Shown here piece by piece: positions 53,806 to 61,969 of a DNA stretch of 64,000 nt (its first letter is position 1; every line of letters starts with the position of its first letter). The position numbers were made by a program, and so were the translations under genes. Origin of the DNA: Sulfurifustis variabilis (GTDB lineage: Bacteria; Pseudomonadota; Gammaproteobacteria; Acidiferrobacterales; Sulfurifustaceae); the NCBI RefSeq assembly GCF_002355415.1, contig NZ_AP014936.1, forward strand, positions 3,633,501 to 3,697,500. The letters are read 5' to 3'. The notes under the pieces were generated by a model, which made no database searches, had not been told where the DNA came from, and worked only from the letters and a program-made list of their open reading frames with translations.

Positions 53806-54522
53806 TCAGCCGGAGGCCGGGACGTACATGTATCCGGCGCCGCGGATGGTCTTGATGCTCTGCGGGTGATCGGGATCCGGCTCGATTTTCTTGCGCAGCC
53901 GCGCGATCTGGATGTCGATGCTGCGGTCGAACGGGTCCCAGCCGCGGTTGCGCGTGAGGGTGAGGAGCTGATCGCGCGACAGGACGCGGTTCGGCCTTTC
54001 GGCGAACACCCTGAGCAGGTCGAATTCCATGCTGGTGAGCGGCACCTCCTTGCCGTCGCCGTCCACCATCCGGCGCGCCTCCAGATCGAGGCGGCAACGG
54101 CCGAAGCGCACGCGGCCCCCCTCGGGCTCGGCCGCTGCGGCCGGCTCGGCGGCGCGCCGGTAGCGCCGCAGCACACTCTTCAGGCGCGCGCGCAGCTCGC
54201 GCGGATCGAAGGGCTTCGTGATGTAGTCGTCGGCGCCGACCTCGAGACCGACCACCCGATCCACGACCTCGTCGGCGGCCGTCACCATGATGATGGGAAG
54301 ATCGAACCGCTCGCGCACGTGGCGGGCGAGCGAGACCCCGTCCTCACCGGGCATGTTGACGTCGAGGAGAATCACGTCCGGGACGCTCTGTTCGAGCGCG
54401 GTGCGCATCGCCTCGCCGCCGTCCGCCGCCGTGACTTCGTACCCGTGCCCGCTCAGGTACTCGGCGAGCATCTCGCGGATCTGGGGCTCGTCGTCGACGA
54501 TCAGAACGCGGGTTTTGTTCAT
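53806..54522 (-). CDS. OmpR/PhoB-family response regulator
   Basis: A 238-residue regulator: receiver domain (about 1-120) with acidic pocket VDDEPQ, phosphoacceptor Asp54 in LLDVNMPG and KPFDPREL, then a winged-helix DNA-binding domain (about 140-235; LTSMEFDLLRVFAERPNRVLSRDQLL and IRGAGYMYVP). Most similar in style to OmpR. The ATG at 54522 gives a standard N-terminus. It is transcribed divergently from the mddA-led operon, with a 167-bp gap between starts, and is followed by the hybrid kinase gene, so it is the natural candidate controller of that operon. Confidence 0.93.
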   Translation of the reverse strand: MNKTRVLIVDDEPQIREMLAEYLSGHGYEVTAADGGEAMRTALEQSVPDVILLDVNMPGEDGVSLARHVRERFDLPIIMVTAADEVVDRVVGLEVGADDYITKPFDPRELRARLKSVLRRYRRAAEPAAAAEPEGGRVRFGRCRLDLEARRMVDGDGKEVPLTSMEFDLLRVFAERPNRVLSRDQLLTLTRNRGWDPFDRSIDIQIARLRKKIEPDPDHPQSIKTIRGAGYMYVPASG

Positions 54523-54621
54523 GATCGGTCCGCGGGCTCGCGCAGGGGAAGCGACCGGATTATAGCAACACGTCGATACAAACCGACAACAAAGTCGCGT
54601 TTCTCCGACATCGCCGCGATA

Positions 54622-54666
54622 CACGCCGCGCCTAGAGTTCGCGGCGTGCGGGTCGTTCGGACCCGC
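54622..54666 (+). promoter_or_regulatory. Two hairpins in front of the mddA-like operon
   Basis: CACGCCGCG (54622-54630) pairs with CGCGGCGTG (54640-54648), and GCGGGTC (54648-54654) pairs with GACCCGC (54660-54666). Both lie just upstream of the ribosome site of the first gene. They could be regulator binding sites or a structured mRNA leader. Confidence 0.45.
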
Positions 54667-54689
54667 CACCGACCACCCAGGAGGACGTC

Positions 54690-55457
54690 ATGAAGAGAAT
54701 CGGTGTGTTCGTCTACGGCGCCGTCGCCTACGCCGTGTTTTTCGCCACGTTCCTGTACGCCATCGGCTTCGTCGGCGGCTTCGTCGTGCCGAAGTCGATC
54801 GACTCGGCGCCGACGTCGCCGCTGGCGCAGGCGCTCCTCGTCAACGCGCTGCTGCTCGGTGTCTTCGCACTGCAGCACAGCGTCATGGCGCGGCCGGCCT
54901 TCAAGCGGCTCCTCACCCGTTTCGTCCCCGAGCCGGCCGAGCGCAGCACTTATGTGCTCGCGTCGAGCCTGGCGCTGATCGCGCTCTTCGCCTTCTGGCA
55001 GCCGATCGGCGGCGTGGTCTGGGACGTGCAGGATCCCGTCTGGCGCGCCGTGCTCCATGGCCTGTTCGCGTTCGGCTGGGGCCTTGTGCTCGTCACTACC
55101 TTCATCATCAATCATTTCGACCTGTTCGGTCTGCGCCAGGTGTGGCTGTACCTGCGCGGCAGGCCGTACACGCGCCTCGCGTTCGTGACGCCCGGGCCGT
55201 ACAGGCTCGTGCGCCATCCGCTCTATGTCGGCTGGTTCTTCGCCTTCTGGGCGACGCCGACCATGACCGCGGCACATCTCTTCTTCGCCGTCGCGACCAC
55301 CGCCTACATCCTGGTCGCGATACGTCTCGAGGAGCGTGATCTGACGGCCGAGCACGGCGCGTCGTACACGGACTATCGGCGCCGCGTGCCGATGCTGATT
55401 CCCCGGCTTTCGCGCCGGCGTCCCGGCATCGGTCAGCCCAAACCGACCGCCGCCTGA
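54690..55457 (+). CDS. mddA: MddA-like methanethiol S-methyltransferase
   Basis: A 255-residue membrane methyltransferase with about six hydrophobic segments. The N-terminus (YAIGFVGGFVVPKSID), FALQHSVMARPAFKRLLTRF, ERSTYVLASS and the SAM-site region TPGPYRLVRHPLYVGW followed by the conserved EERDL and GASYTDYRRRVPM match MddA of Pseudomonas deceptionensis, which methylates methanethiol (or hydrogen sulfide) to volatile sulfides. The NnrU/ICMT-like fold alone does not fix the substrate. AGGAGG lies directly upstream of the ATG. It leads a five-gene run and faces a two-component system. Confidence 0.85.
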   Translation: MKRIGVFVYGAVAYAVFFATFLYAIGFVGGFVVPKSIDSAPTSPLAQALLVNALLLGVFALQHSVMARPAFKRLLTRFVPEPAERSTYVLASSLALIALFAFWQPIGGVVWDVQDPVWRAVLHGLFAFGWGLVLVTTFIINHFDLFGLRQVWLYLRGRPYTRLAFVTPGPYRLVRHPLYVGWFFAFWATPTMTAAHLFFAVATTAYILVAIRLEERDLTAEHGASYTDYRRRVPMLIPRLSRRRPGIGQPKPTAA

Positions 55458-55508
55458 TTCACCGGGCCACGCCGCTCGCGGCGCGGCCCTACTCGAGGAG
55501 CAGCGATC

Positions 55509-55655
55509 ATGCAGGCCATCCAGACACCGAACCGGACGACCAGCGGCAGCGCGGGGCAGTGGCTCAGGCGCGCGGGCGCGGCGGGTTTCGCCTTCTTCCT
55601 GATCAAGGGTCTCGCCTGGCTCGTCGTCCCGTTCGTCGTCGCCAGGCTCTGGTAG
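55509..55655 (+). CDS. 48-residue single-helix membrane protein
   Basis: A complete 48-codon frame with a GAGGAG site nine bases upstream of the ATG. A basic N-terminal part (QWLRRAGAAG) precedes one hydrophobic helix, FAFFLIKGLAWLVVPFVVA, ending in RLW. Spacing of about 50 bp on each side equals that of its neighbours, which supports expression. Function unknown; it may be a small partner of the adjacent membrane proteins. Confidence 0.7.
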   Translation: MQAIQTPNRTTSGSAGQWLRRAGAAGFAFFLIKGLAWLVVPFVVARLW

Positions 55656-55701
55656 GGCGACGAAACCGACCCCCCTTCAACCCGGAAACAGGAGCATTGT
55701 C

Positions 55702-55935
55702 ATGAGCAAGATCAACGCGAACGTCATCGTTCATCTCGTGGAGGCGCGCGATCGCGCTCAGATCCGCGAACTGGGCCTCGCCCTCGCGAACCTCGTCGGC
55801 GTGGTGCGCGCTCAACCGAGCAGACGCCTCGAGCGCATGATGCTGGTCGACTACGACCCCCGCATCATCGACGCGCAGGCGATACTCGCGCGGGTCCGCC
55901 GCCGCGGTCTCGAGGCCCGGCTGATCGGGATGTAG
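55702..55935 (+). CDS. Small ferredoxin-fold (HMA-like) protein without CxxC
   Basis: A 77-residue protein with beta-alpha-beta-beta-alpha-beta spacing like heavy-metal-associated domains (NVIVHLVEARDRAQIRELG; MMLVDYDPRIIDAQAILARVRRRG; LEARLIGM). The metal-binding CxxC is absent, so it should not carry copper in the usual way. An ACAGGAGC site lies upstream. Function unknown. Confidence 0.72.
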   Translation: MSKINANVIVHLVEARDRAQIRELGLALANLVGVVRAQPSRRLERMMLVDYDPRIIDAQAILARVRRRGLEARLIGM

Positions 55936-55992
55936 CCGCGACCGGACGCACTTTCCGCGTCTCGACCCTCAAGAGCATTCCAAGGAGACTTC

Positions 55993-56781
55993 ATGGCCGC
56001 CACCTGCCCCATCGGATTCGACGTCGACCGCCTGCGTGCGCAGGTGCTCGCCACCTATGATCGTGTCGCCCGCGATCCGCACGGCGACTTCCACTTCCAC
56101 CGCGGCGCGGACTACGCCGCGCAGTACCTGCTCTACGACCGCGCCGAGCTCGCGCTGTTGCCGGCGTCCGCCACCGCGCGCTTCGCGGGCGTCGGCAACC
56201 CGCACCGCATCGGGCCGATCCGCCCGGGCGAGGTGGTGCTCGACCACGCCTGCGGCGCCGGCACGGATCTCCTGCTCGCCGCACGGCGCGTGGGGCCCAC
56301 CGGCCGGGCGATCGGTGTGGACATGACACCGGCCATGCGCCACCAGGCCAGAACCGCCGCGCGCGAGGCCGGGCTCGACGGGATCGTCGACGTACGCGCC
56401 GGCGTGTACGAGGCGCTGCCGGTCGAGGACGCGAGCGTGGACGTCGTGATCTCGAACGGGGTGGTGAACCTCGCGCCCGACAAGACGCGGGTGCTCGAGG
56501 AAATCGCGCGGGTGCTCAAGCCTGGCGGGCGCCTGCACCTCGCGGACGTCGTCGTGCAGCGCGAGCTCAAGCTCGAGGCCCGCAGCAATCCGGACCTCTG
56601 GGCCGCGTGCATCGGGGGCGCACTGCCCGAGCCCGAGCTCTACGGGATCGTCGCGGCGGCCGGGCTCGTGGGCGGACGCATCGTGGAGCGCTTCGACTGC
56701 TTTCGCAACACCTCCGCCGAAGTCAAGGTGTCCAGAGACCTGCGCGTGCAGGGCGTCAACTTCCATGCGCACAAACCCTGA
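55993..56781 (+). CDS. SAM-dependent methyltransferase, arsenite-methyltransferase-like
   Basis: A 262-residue class I methyltransferase. Motif I is VLDHACGAGTDLLLAARRVG, then GVDMTPAMRHQARTAA, EALPVEDASVDVVISNGVVNLAPDK and the EIARVLKPGGRLHLADVV post-motif. This order, especially NGVVNLAPDK and LADVV, is that of ArsM-type proteins that methylate arsenic, but the three catalytic cysteines of ArsM are not all in place. Candidate cysteines are in TCPIG, DHACG, AACIG and FDCFRN. It follows the HMA-like gene by 57 bp. Substrate unknown. Confidence 0.85.
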   Translation: MAATCPIGFDVDRLRAQVLATYDRVARDPHGDFHFHRGADYAAQYLLYDRAELALLPASATARFAGVGNPHRIGPIRPGEVVLDHACGAGTDLLLAARRVGPTGRAIGVDMTPAMRHQARTAAREAGLDGIVDVRAGVYEALPVEDASVDVVISNGVVNLAPDKTRVLEEIARVLKPGGRLHLADVVVQRELKLEARSNPDLWAACIGGALPEPELYGIVAAAGLVGGRIVERFDCFRNTSAEVKVSRDLRVQGVNFHAHKP

Positions 56782-56797
56782 GAACGGAGGTTGAACC

Positions 56798-57217
56798 ATG
56801 AATCGTTTTCGTCAGATCGGCTACTGGTACTGGCTGGCGCTCGACATTCTGCTCGCGGTCGGCCTGTTCGGCATCGCGCCGCAGGCCCTGCTCGTCGCGA
56901 TCGGTCTCGGTGCGTTCCAGAGCTTCCACTACCTGATCCGTCAGGGCCGGCTGTCGGCGTTCCCGGTGCAGGTGCGGATCGCCTACCTCGGGCTGCTCGC
57001 GATCGGGCAGCTCGGCGGCGTGTTCCTGATCGTCAACTGGATCCAGCTGATCGGCACGACCGCCCTGCTCCTGTTCGATTACTGCCCGCTCGCGCGTATC
57101 GTCTCCCTCATGCCGTGGAACCGGACGCGGCCGTTCACCTGGCGCCTGATGTGGAGGACGTTCTGCTCTCGCCCGGTCTCCGGCAGCTTCCTCGACGCAC
57201 GCCCGGCGGAGCGCTGA
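56798..57217 (+). CDS. Four-helix membrane protein, unknown
   Basis: A 139-residue protein with about four hydrophobic segments (YWLALDILLAVGLFGIAP; ALLVAIGLGAFQSFHYLI; IAYLGLLAIGQLGGVFLIV; IGTTALLLFDYCPLARIV) and a basic C-terminus. A GGAGG-type site precedes the ATG, only 16 bp after the methyltransferase stop. It is the last gene of the run. No family recognised. Confidence 0.75.
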   Translation: MNRFRQIGYWYWLALDILLAVGLFGIAPQALLVAIGLGAFQSFHYLIRQGRLSAFPVQVRIAYLGLLAIGQLGGVFLIVNWIQLIGTTALLLFDYCPLARIVSLMPWNRTRPFTWRLMWRTFCSRPVSGSFLDARPAER

Positions 57218-57251
57218 TCGGGGGACCGCAACCTCCGGCGCGCGATTTCCG

Positions 57252-58169
57252 ATGCATACATCGACATCGACCCCCGGTAACATCGGGACCGGCTCACTCC
57301 CGCGGGGACCGGCCCCGATGCCTGCTGCGTTGCGAACCGCCCTGCTCACGACCGCGGCGATGATCGCCTTCGCGACGAACTCGATCCTCTGCCGTCTCGC
57401 GCTCGCGAACCCGGCGATCGACCCCGCCAGCTTCACCAGCCTGCGGCTCGCCTCCGGCGCCGCGGCCCTCGCGCTGATCGTGGGCGGGATGCGGGGGCGA
57501 TATCGCGCCGGCGGCGACTGGACGGCCGCCGCGATGCTCTTCCTGTACGCGGTGCTCTTCTCGTTCGCCTATCTCTACCTGACCGCCGGCACCGGAGCGC
57601 TGATCCTGTTCGGCGCGGTGCAGCTCACGATGTTCGCGGTCGGTCTGCGCGCGGGCGAGCGGTTCCGGCCGCTCTCCTGGCTCGGCCTCGCGCTGGCGGT
57701 CGCGGGGCTCGTCTACCTCGTCTTGCCGGGAGTCGCCGCGCCCTCGCCGCTCGGGGCCGGGCTCATGGCGGTGGCCGGTGTGGCCTGGGGCGTGTACTCG
57801 TTGCGCGGTCGGGGCACGAGCGATCCATTGGGGGCGACGGCGGGGAACTTCGCGCGGGCGGCGCCGCTCGCGCTGCTGGTCAGCGTGGTGTTCATCGCGG
57901 ACTTCGACCTGACGGCCGGCGGCGCCGCGCTCGCCGTCGCCTCCGGGGCCCTTGCATCGGGGCTCGGCTACGTGATCTGGTACGCGGCGCTCGGCGGCTT
58001 GAGCGCAACGCGCGCGGCCACCGTGCAGCTCTCCGTGCCGGTGATCGCGGCGTTCGGCGGCGTCCTGCTGCTCTCGGAGGCGATTACGTTGCGGCTGCTC
58101 GTGTCGACGGTGGCGACGCTCGGCGGGATCGCGCTCGTGCTCAGCCAGCGCGGTAAGAAGCGATGTTGA
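57252..58169 (+). CDS. EamA/DMT family transporter
   Basis: A 305-residue membrane protein of ten predicted helices in two EamA repeats (first ending about VYLVLPG, second beginning GLMAVAGVAWGVYSLRGRG). DMT proteins export metabolites or amino acids; here the substrate is unknown. ATGs at 57252 and 57318 are both possible, neither with a good ribosome site. It comes 34 bp after the mddA-led run and may belong to it. A hairpin terminator separates it from the convergent oxidoreductase gene. Confidence 0.85.
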   Translation: MHTSTSTPGNIGTGSLPRGPAPMPAALRTALLTTAAMIAFATNSILCRLALANPAIDPASFTSLRLASGAAALALIVGGMRGRYRAGGDWTAAAMLFLYAVLFSFAYLYLTAGTGALILFGAVQLTMFAVGLRAGERFRPLSWLGLALAVAGLVYLVLPGVAAPSPLGAGLMAVAGVAWGVYSLRGRGTSDPLGATAGNFARAAPLALLVSVVFIADFDLTAGGAALAVASGALASGLGYVIWYAALGGLSATRAATVQLSVPVIAAFGGVLLLSEAITLRLLVSTVATLGGIALVLSQRGKKRC

Positions 58170-58178
58170 GTCCTTAAT

Positions 58179-58229
58179 GTTGAATTTTGAACCGATGACA
58201 CGCGCGCTGCGCGCGCTCCACAATTCAAC
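58179..58229. terminator. Hairpin between convergent genes
   Basis: GTTGAATT (58179-58186) and AATTCAAC (58222-58229) form the outer stem, with an inner GCGCGC self-complementary stretch. AT-rich flanks make it a plausible bidirectional terminator. Confidence 0.5.
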
Positions 58230-58236
58230 TCAACGT

Positions 58237-59427
58237 TCAACCTTGGTCTTTAATCCGCCCCTTGAGCTGCGTCGTCGTCTCGATGCTCTCGCCGGAGGCG
58301 ATGAGGCGCCGGGCCGCGTCGACCTGGCCCCAGGTGTTCCACAACAGCACGCCGCGCACGCGCCCGTCGCGCAGATAGTAGACGACGCCCTTGCGGAACG
58401 GATCCTTCCAGTCCTCGACGATGTCGTAGCGCGAGTCCGTTTCGCCGACCGCCTCGTAACCGAGGTCGAACAGGTCCGAATAGAAGAACGGCAGATGATC
58501 GTAGCGCTCGCCGGCTCCGGCCATGTTGCGCCCCGCCGTCCGGCCCATCGTATCGGCGTTGTCCTGGTGCTCGACGCGCAGCCGCACGCCGAGCGCCGCG
58601 TTGTGAAAGCTCGCGACGTCGCCGGCCGCGTGGATGTCCGGGCTCGACGTGCGGCAGTACTCGTCCACCTCGACCCCGTTGCCCACCTTGAGGCCCGCCG
58701 CCTCGGCGAGGCCGACGTTCGGCTCGATGCCGAGCCCGGCGACCACGCCGTCGGCCTCCACCGTCCGGCCGCTTTCGAGGCTCACGACGAAGCGGCCGGG
58801 TCGGGGCTGACGGACGTCCCGAACGCTCTCGCCCGAAAGAACGGTCACGCCGCGGGCCCGATAGTAGTCGTTGACGAACTGCGACAGCCGCCCCGGGTAA
58901 ACCCGGCCGCCGATGCCGGCGTCCGGAAAGACGAGCGTGACCCGCTTGCCGTTCATGGCGAGCGCGGCCGCGATCTCCGAGCCGATGAATCCCCCGCCGA
59001 TCACGGCGAACTCGTCGCGCTGCCCCGCGGCGTCGCGCAGCGCGAGGTAGTCGTCCAGGGTGCGGAAATAGATGACGCCTTCGCCGGCGCCGGGCAGGCG
59101 CCTCGGCGCGCCTCCTGTGGCGAGCAAGAGCTTCTCGTAACCGTGCGTCTCCCCGTCCCGGTCCTGCACGACCTTGCGTTCGGGGTCGATCGCCGCGATC
59201 GTGCGATCGAGCCGGAGCGTGGCGCCCGTCTCCGCCGTACCGCGCCACACGGTCTCGACCGCTTTGCCCTTCCACAGTCCCTTGGTCAGCGGCGGCCGGT
59301 TATAGGGGGGATGCCTTTCGGCGGCGAAGATCGCAATCGTTCCCTGCGGGTCGACCTCGCGTATCCCTTTCGCGGCGGCGTCCGCCGTCATGCCGCCCCC
59401 GACGATGATGTACTGGTAGCGCTCCAT
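58237..59427 (-). CDS. FAD-dependent NAD(P)H oxidoreductase (ferredoxin reductase/AIF-like)
   Basis: A 396-residue flavoprotein with two Rossmann motifs: YIIVGGGMTADAAAKGI for FAD near the start and EFAVIGGGFIGSEIAAALAMNG for NAD(P) at about 145-165, then SPDIHAAGDVASF. The C-terminal domain (LPFFYSDLFDLGYEAVGE) is that of ferredoxin/rubredoxin reductases and AIF-like proteins. It should pass electrons from NAD(P)H to an iron-sulfur protein or quinone; the partner is not encoded nearby. Confidence 0.88.
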   Translation of the reverse strand: MERYQYIIVGGGMTADAAAKGIREVDPQGTIAIFAAERHPPYNRPPLTKGLWKGKAVETVWRGTAETGATLRLDRTIAAIDPERKVVQDRDGETHGYEKLLLATGGAPRRLPGAGEGVIYFRTLDDYLALRDAAGQRDEFAVIGGGFIGSEIAAALAMNGKRVTLVFPDAGIGGRVYPGRLSQFVNDYYRARGVTVLSGESVRDVRQPRPGRFVVSLESGRTVEADGVVAGLGIEPNVGLAEAAGLKVGNGVEVDEYCRTSSPDIHAAGDVASFHNAALGVRLRVEHQDNADTMGRTAGRNMAGAGERYDHLPFFYSDLFDLGYEAVGETDSRYDIVEDWKDPFRKGVVYYLRDGRVRGVLLWNTWGQVDAARRLIASGESIETTTQLKGRIKDQG

Positions 59428-59575
59428 GCCCGTTTCCCCGCTGTGACCCCGGCACTTTACTCGATGAACCCGTCCGAACCCAGCCGGAGTTGCTCCGATA
59501 GACCCTGGCCTCGCGGGTAGTTTGGGCCAAGGGTGCGGCCGGCTAAAGTAGCCGCTTCCTGTCCGGGGAGCGCGC

Positions 59576-60865
59576 ATGGAAATTCTGGTTATCCTGTCCC
59601 TGATCCTTCTGAACGGCGCTTTCGCCATGTCCGAGATCGCCGTCGTCTCGTCGCGGCCGGCCCGGCTGCGCCGGCTGGCGCGGCACGATCGCGCCACCGC
59701 GATCGCCCTGGAGCTGCACAACTCGCCGAACGTTTTTCTTTCGACGATCCAGATCGGGATCACGCTCATCGGCATCCTCGCCGGTGCGATCGGCGAGGCG
59801 GCGATCGCGGACGATATCGCGGAATGGCTCCGGCGTTTTCCGGCGCTGACCAGGTACAGCGACGGGATCGCGCTCGGCATCGTCGTGGCGGGCATCACGT
59901 ACGCTTCGCTGGTGATCGGCGAGCTGGTCCCGAAGCGCCTGGGTCTGCTGCGCCCCGAGCGCGTGGCGCGCGTGATCGCCGCGCCCATGAGGTTGCTGTC
60001 GCGCATCGCGTATCCCCTCGTGCGCGTGCTCAGCCTCTCCGTCGACGGGGTCCTGCGGCTCCTGCGCGTGCGCACGCTGCCCGAGCCGGCGATCACCGAG
60101 GAGGAGATCAAGACGCTGATCGAGGAGGGCGCCCGCTCCGGGGTGTTCCTGCGCACCGAGCGCGACCTGCTGCGCAACGTCATCCGGCTCGCCGACATGC
60201 CGATTGAGCTCGTCATGACCCCGCGCTCCGAGATCGAGTGGCTCGATGCCGACGATCCGCCCGAGGTGAATCGGCGCCGGCTTGCCGGGCTGCGCTATTC
60301 GCGCCTGCCGCTCGCGCGGGGCGAGCTCGACCGCGCGATCGGGATCGTCCAGACGAAGGACTTGCTGGGCCACATCCTGGCCGACGGACAGCTCGATCTC
60401 GCCGCCGTCTGCCGGCCCGTGGTCCGGGTCGGACTCGACGCCTCGCCGCTGCGCCTTCTCGAGATCTTCAAGAAGTCCCCGCTGCACATCGCCCTGGTGA
60501 CGAGCGCGACCGGCGAGGTGCGGGGTCTGGTGACGCTGCACGACGTCCTGGAGGCCATCGTCGGCGGGCTGCCGATCGAGGGCGAGGCCCCCGAGCCGAG
60601 AATCGCCCAGCGCGCGGACGGCTCCTGGCTGGTCGACGGAATGCTGTCGACCGAGGAGCTGAAGGAGCTCCTCGGCGTCGCCCGTCTGCCCGACGAGGAG
60701 TCGGCCGACTACGAGACGCTCGCGGGCTTCGTGCTCGCGCAGCTCGGCCATCTTCCCCGGATCGGCGAGCATTTCGAGTGGGAGGGCTGGCGCATGGAGA
60801 TCATCGACATGGACGGACGGCGCATCGATCGTGTGCTCATCGGCAGCAGCCGCCGGAGCGCCTGA
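59576..60865 (+). CDS. CorC/CNNM-type membrane protein (DUF21-CBS-CorC)
   Basis: A 429-residue protein: DUF21 membrane domain (about 1-180; NGAFAMSEIAVVSSRPARLRRL, NVFLSTIQIGITLIGILAGAIGE), two CBS domains (about 200-325; VMTPRSEIEWLDADD; RGLVTLHDVLEAIVGGLP) and a C-terminal CorC_HlyC domain (about 345-425; DYETLAGFVLAQLGHLPRIGEHFEWEGW). Members are labelled hemolysins but act in magnesium or other metal transport. ATG at 59576 is preceded by a GGGGAG site. Confidence 0.93.
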   Translation: MEILVILSLILLNGAFAMSEIAVVSSRPARLRRLARHDRATAIALELHNSPNVFLSTIQIGITLIGILAGAIGEAAIADDIAEWLRRFPALTRYSDGIALGIVVAGITYASLVIGELVPKRLGLLRPERVARVIAAPMRLLSRIAYPLVRVLSLSVDGVLRLLRVRTLPEPAITEEEIKTLIEEGARSGVFLRTERDLLRNVIRLADMPIELVMTPRSEIEWLDADDPPEVNRRRLAGLRYSRLPLARGELDRAIGIVQTKDLLGHILADGQLDLAAVCRPVVRVGLDASPLRLLEIFKKSPLHIALVTSATGEVRGLVTLHDVLEAIVGGLPIEGEAPEPRIAQRADGSWLVDGMLSTEELKELLGVARLPDEESADYETLAGFVLAQLGHLPRIGEHFEWEGWRMEIIDMDGRRIDRVLIGSSRRSA

Positions 60866-60904
60866 GGACCCCGAGCGGCGGGAGCGCCGGCCGGAGGACC
60901 GCCG

Positions 60905-61387
60905 TCAAAAGCGCTCTTCGCGCGTCCCGACCCCGTCCGCGCCGTAATAGCTCACGACCGTGGTCTTGAGACTGCCTTGCCTGCGCAGACGTACTTCACG
61001 CAGCAGCGCGTCCTGTTGCCGTGAGTCAGTTTCGTTGCGCACCCGGACGTGGAGAACGAGCCGGTTCGAGCACAGTTCCACGGTTCCGCCGCCCGGCGCC
61101 GTGACGCCGTTGAGATCGTCCTGGAGCCGACGCAGCTCCGCGTCCAGCCGCGGCACCGGCCGGCCGCAGTCCACGAGCGTCATGAAGTGCCACCAGGCGA
61201 GACCGCCCGCGTAGATCGCGACCACGACCCCGACGAGGTTCACGAGCCAGCTCCCCTTACGGCGCAGCCATACCACCAGGGCATAGGCGCCGCCGGCGAG
61301 CAGCGCGACGGCCAGCACGAGCAGGCCGAGTGCCAGGTCGGACGAAAGCAGTTTCCAGAGCTGATAGTTCACCGCGCGTGCCGCCAC
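60905..61387 (-). CDS. Membrane protein with soluble C-terminal domain, unknown
   Basis: A 160-residue protein: two hydrophobic helices (about 18-40 LALGLLVLAVALLAGGAYALVV and 48-68) then a soluble domain of about 90 residues with DLNGVTAPGGGTVELCSNRLVLHVRV. GTG start. It is 54 bp after the DsrC-like gene on the same strand. Not recognised. Confidence 0.65.
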   Translation of the reverse strand: MAARAVNYQLWKLLSSDLALGLLVLAVALLAGGAYALVVWLRRKGSWLVNLVGVVVAIYAGGLAWWHFMTLVDCGRPVPRLDAELRRLQDDLNGVTAPGGGTVELCSNRLVLHVRVRNETDSRQQDALLREVRLRRQGSLKTTVVSYYGADGVGTREERF

Positions 61388-61441
61388 TCCCGATCGATTA
61401 GCCGCGGCACTTTCGCAGGCCTCGCGGCCGTCATCCTTGAC

Positions 61442-61834
61442 TCAACTCAAGCGCCCCGCGGGCGGGTAATGGGGAACGGCAGGCGGATGCCGGTACGTTT
61501 CGGATGCGCGCGCGCCGAGCCAGAGAAGCCCGCACAGCCGTCTTCCGGGACTGGGGAGACCGGAAACGCGCCAGGCCCCGAGAAAAGAACGGAACAACCG
61601 GCAGATGGCGCGCTGCTCGTCCTCGCCGCAGACGGAGAGCAGTCGAACCGCCAGCACGCTTCCCGCGACCCTGTGATCGGCCCGCAGCCACCGAATGACG
61701 GCCCAGTGCTCGGGCGTCAGCTCGCCCACGCCGTCGACGCGGGCGATCGCGCGCGCCATCGCCTCGTTCCACGCGTTCGGCTGAGCGAGCAGCCCGTCGT
61801 CATCGAACTTCGGCAACGTGTGTTGCGGAATCAT
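61442..61834 (-). CDS. DsrC/TusE-like protein with an altered C-terminus
   Basis: A 130-residue protein. Its first 100 residues follow the DsrC/TusE pattern: LPKFDDDGLLAQPNAWNEAM, LTPEHWAVIRWLRADHR, VLAVRLLSVCG and FRSFLGAWRVSGLPSP. In DsrC the chain ends a few residues later with the conserved penultimate Cys; here GRRLCGLLWLG is followed by about 30 more residues. The second conserved Cys of DsrC ten residues before the end is not in place. Thus it may be a TusE/RspA-like paralogue with another partner rather than a sulfite-reductase substrate. No dsrAB in the window. Confidence 0.75.
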   Translation of the reverse strand: MIPQHTLPKFDDDGLLAQPNAWNEAMARAIARVDGVGELTPEHWAVIRWLRADHRVAGSVLAVRLLSVCGEDEQRAICRLFRSFLGAWRVSGLPSPGRRLCGLLWLGARASETYRHPPAVPHYPPAGRLS

Positions 61835-61969
61835 GGCAAGCGCCCCCGGCCTTGAATGCCGTCCCGGGAAAGGACGATAGGCGTCGGACACCCGGAAAAC
61901 GTTGACGCGTCTCAAGGGAAAACTTGATCCCGGTCAGAAACGGTCGCGAGCGGAGGCTCGTGAGCCCGC

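Noticed and set aside
61442-61834. Canonical DsrC of a dsr operon
   Set aside because: The C-terminal cysteine arm is not preserved and no dsrAB, dsrEFH or dsrMKJOP genes are present here.
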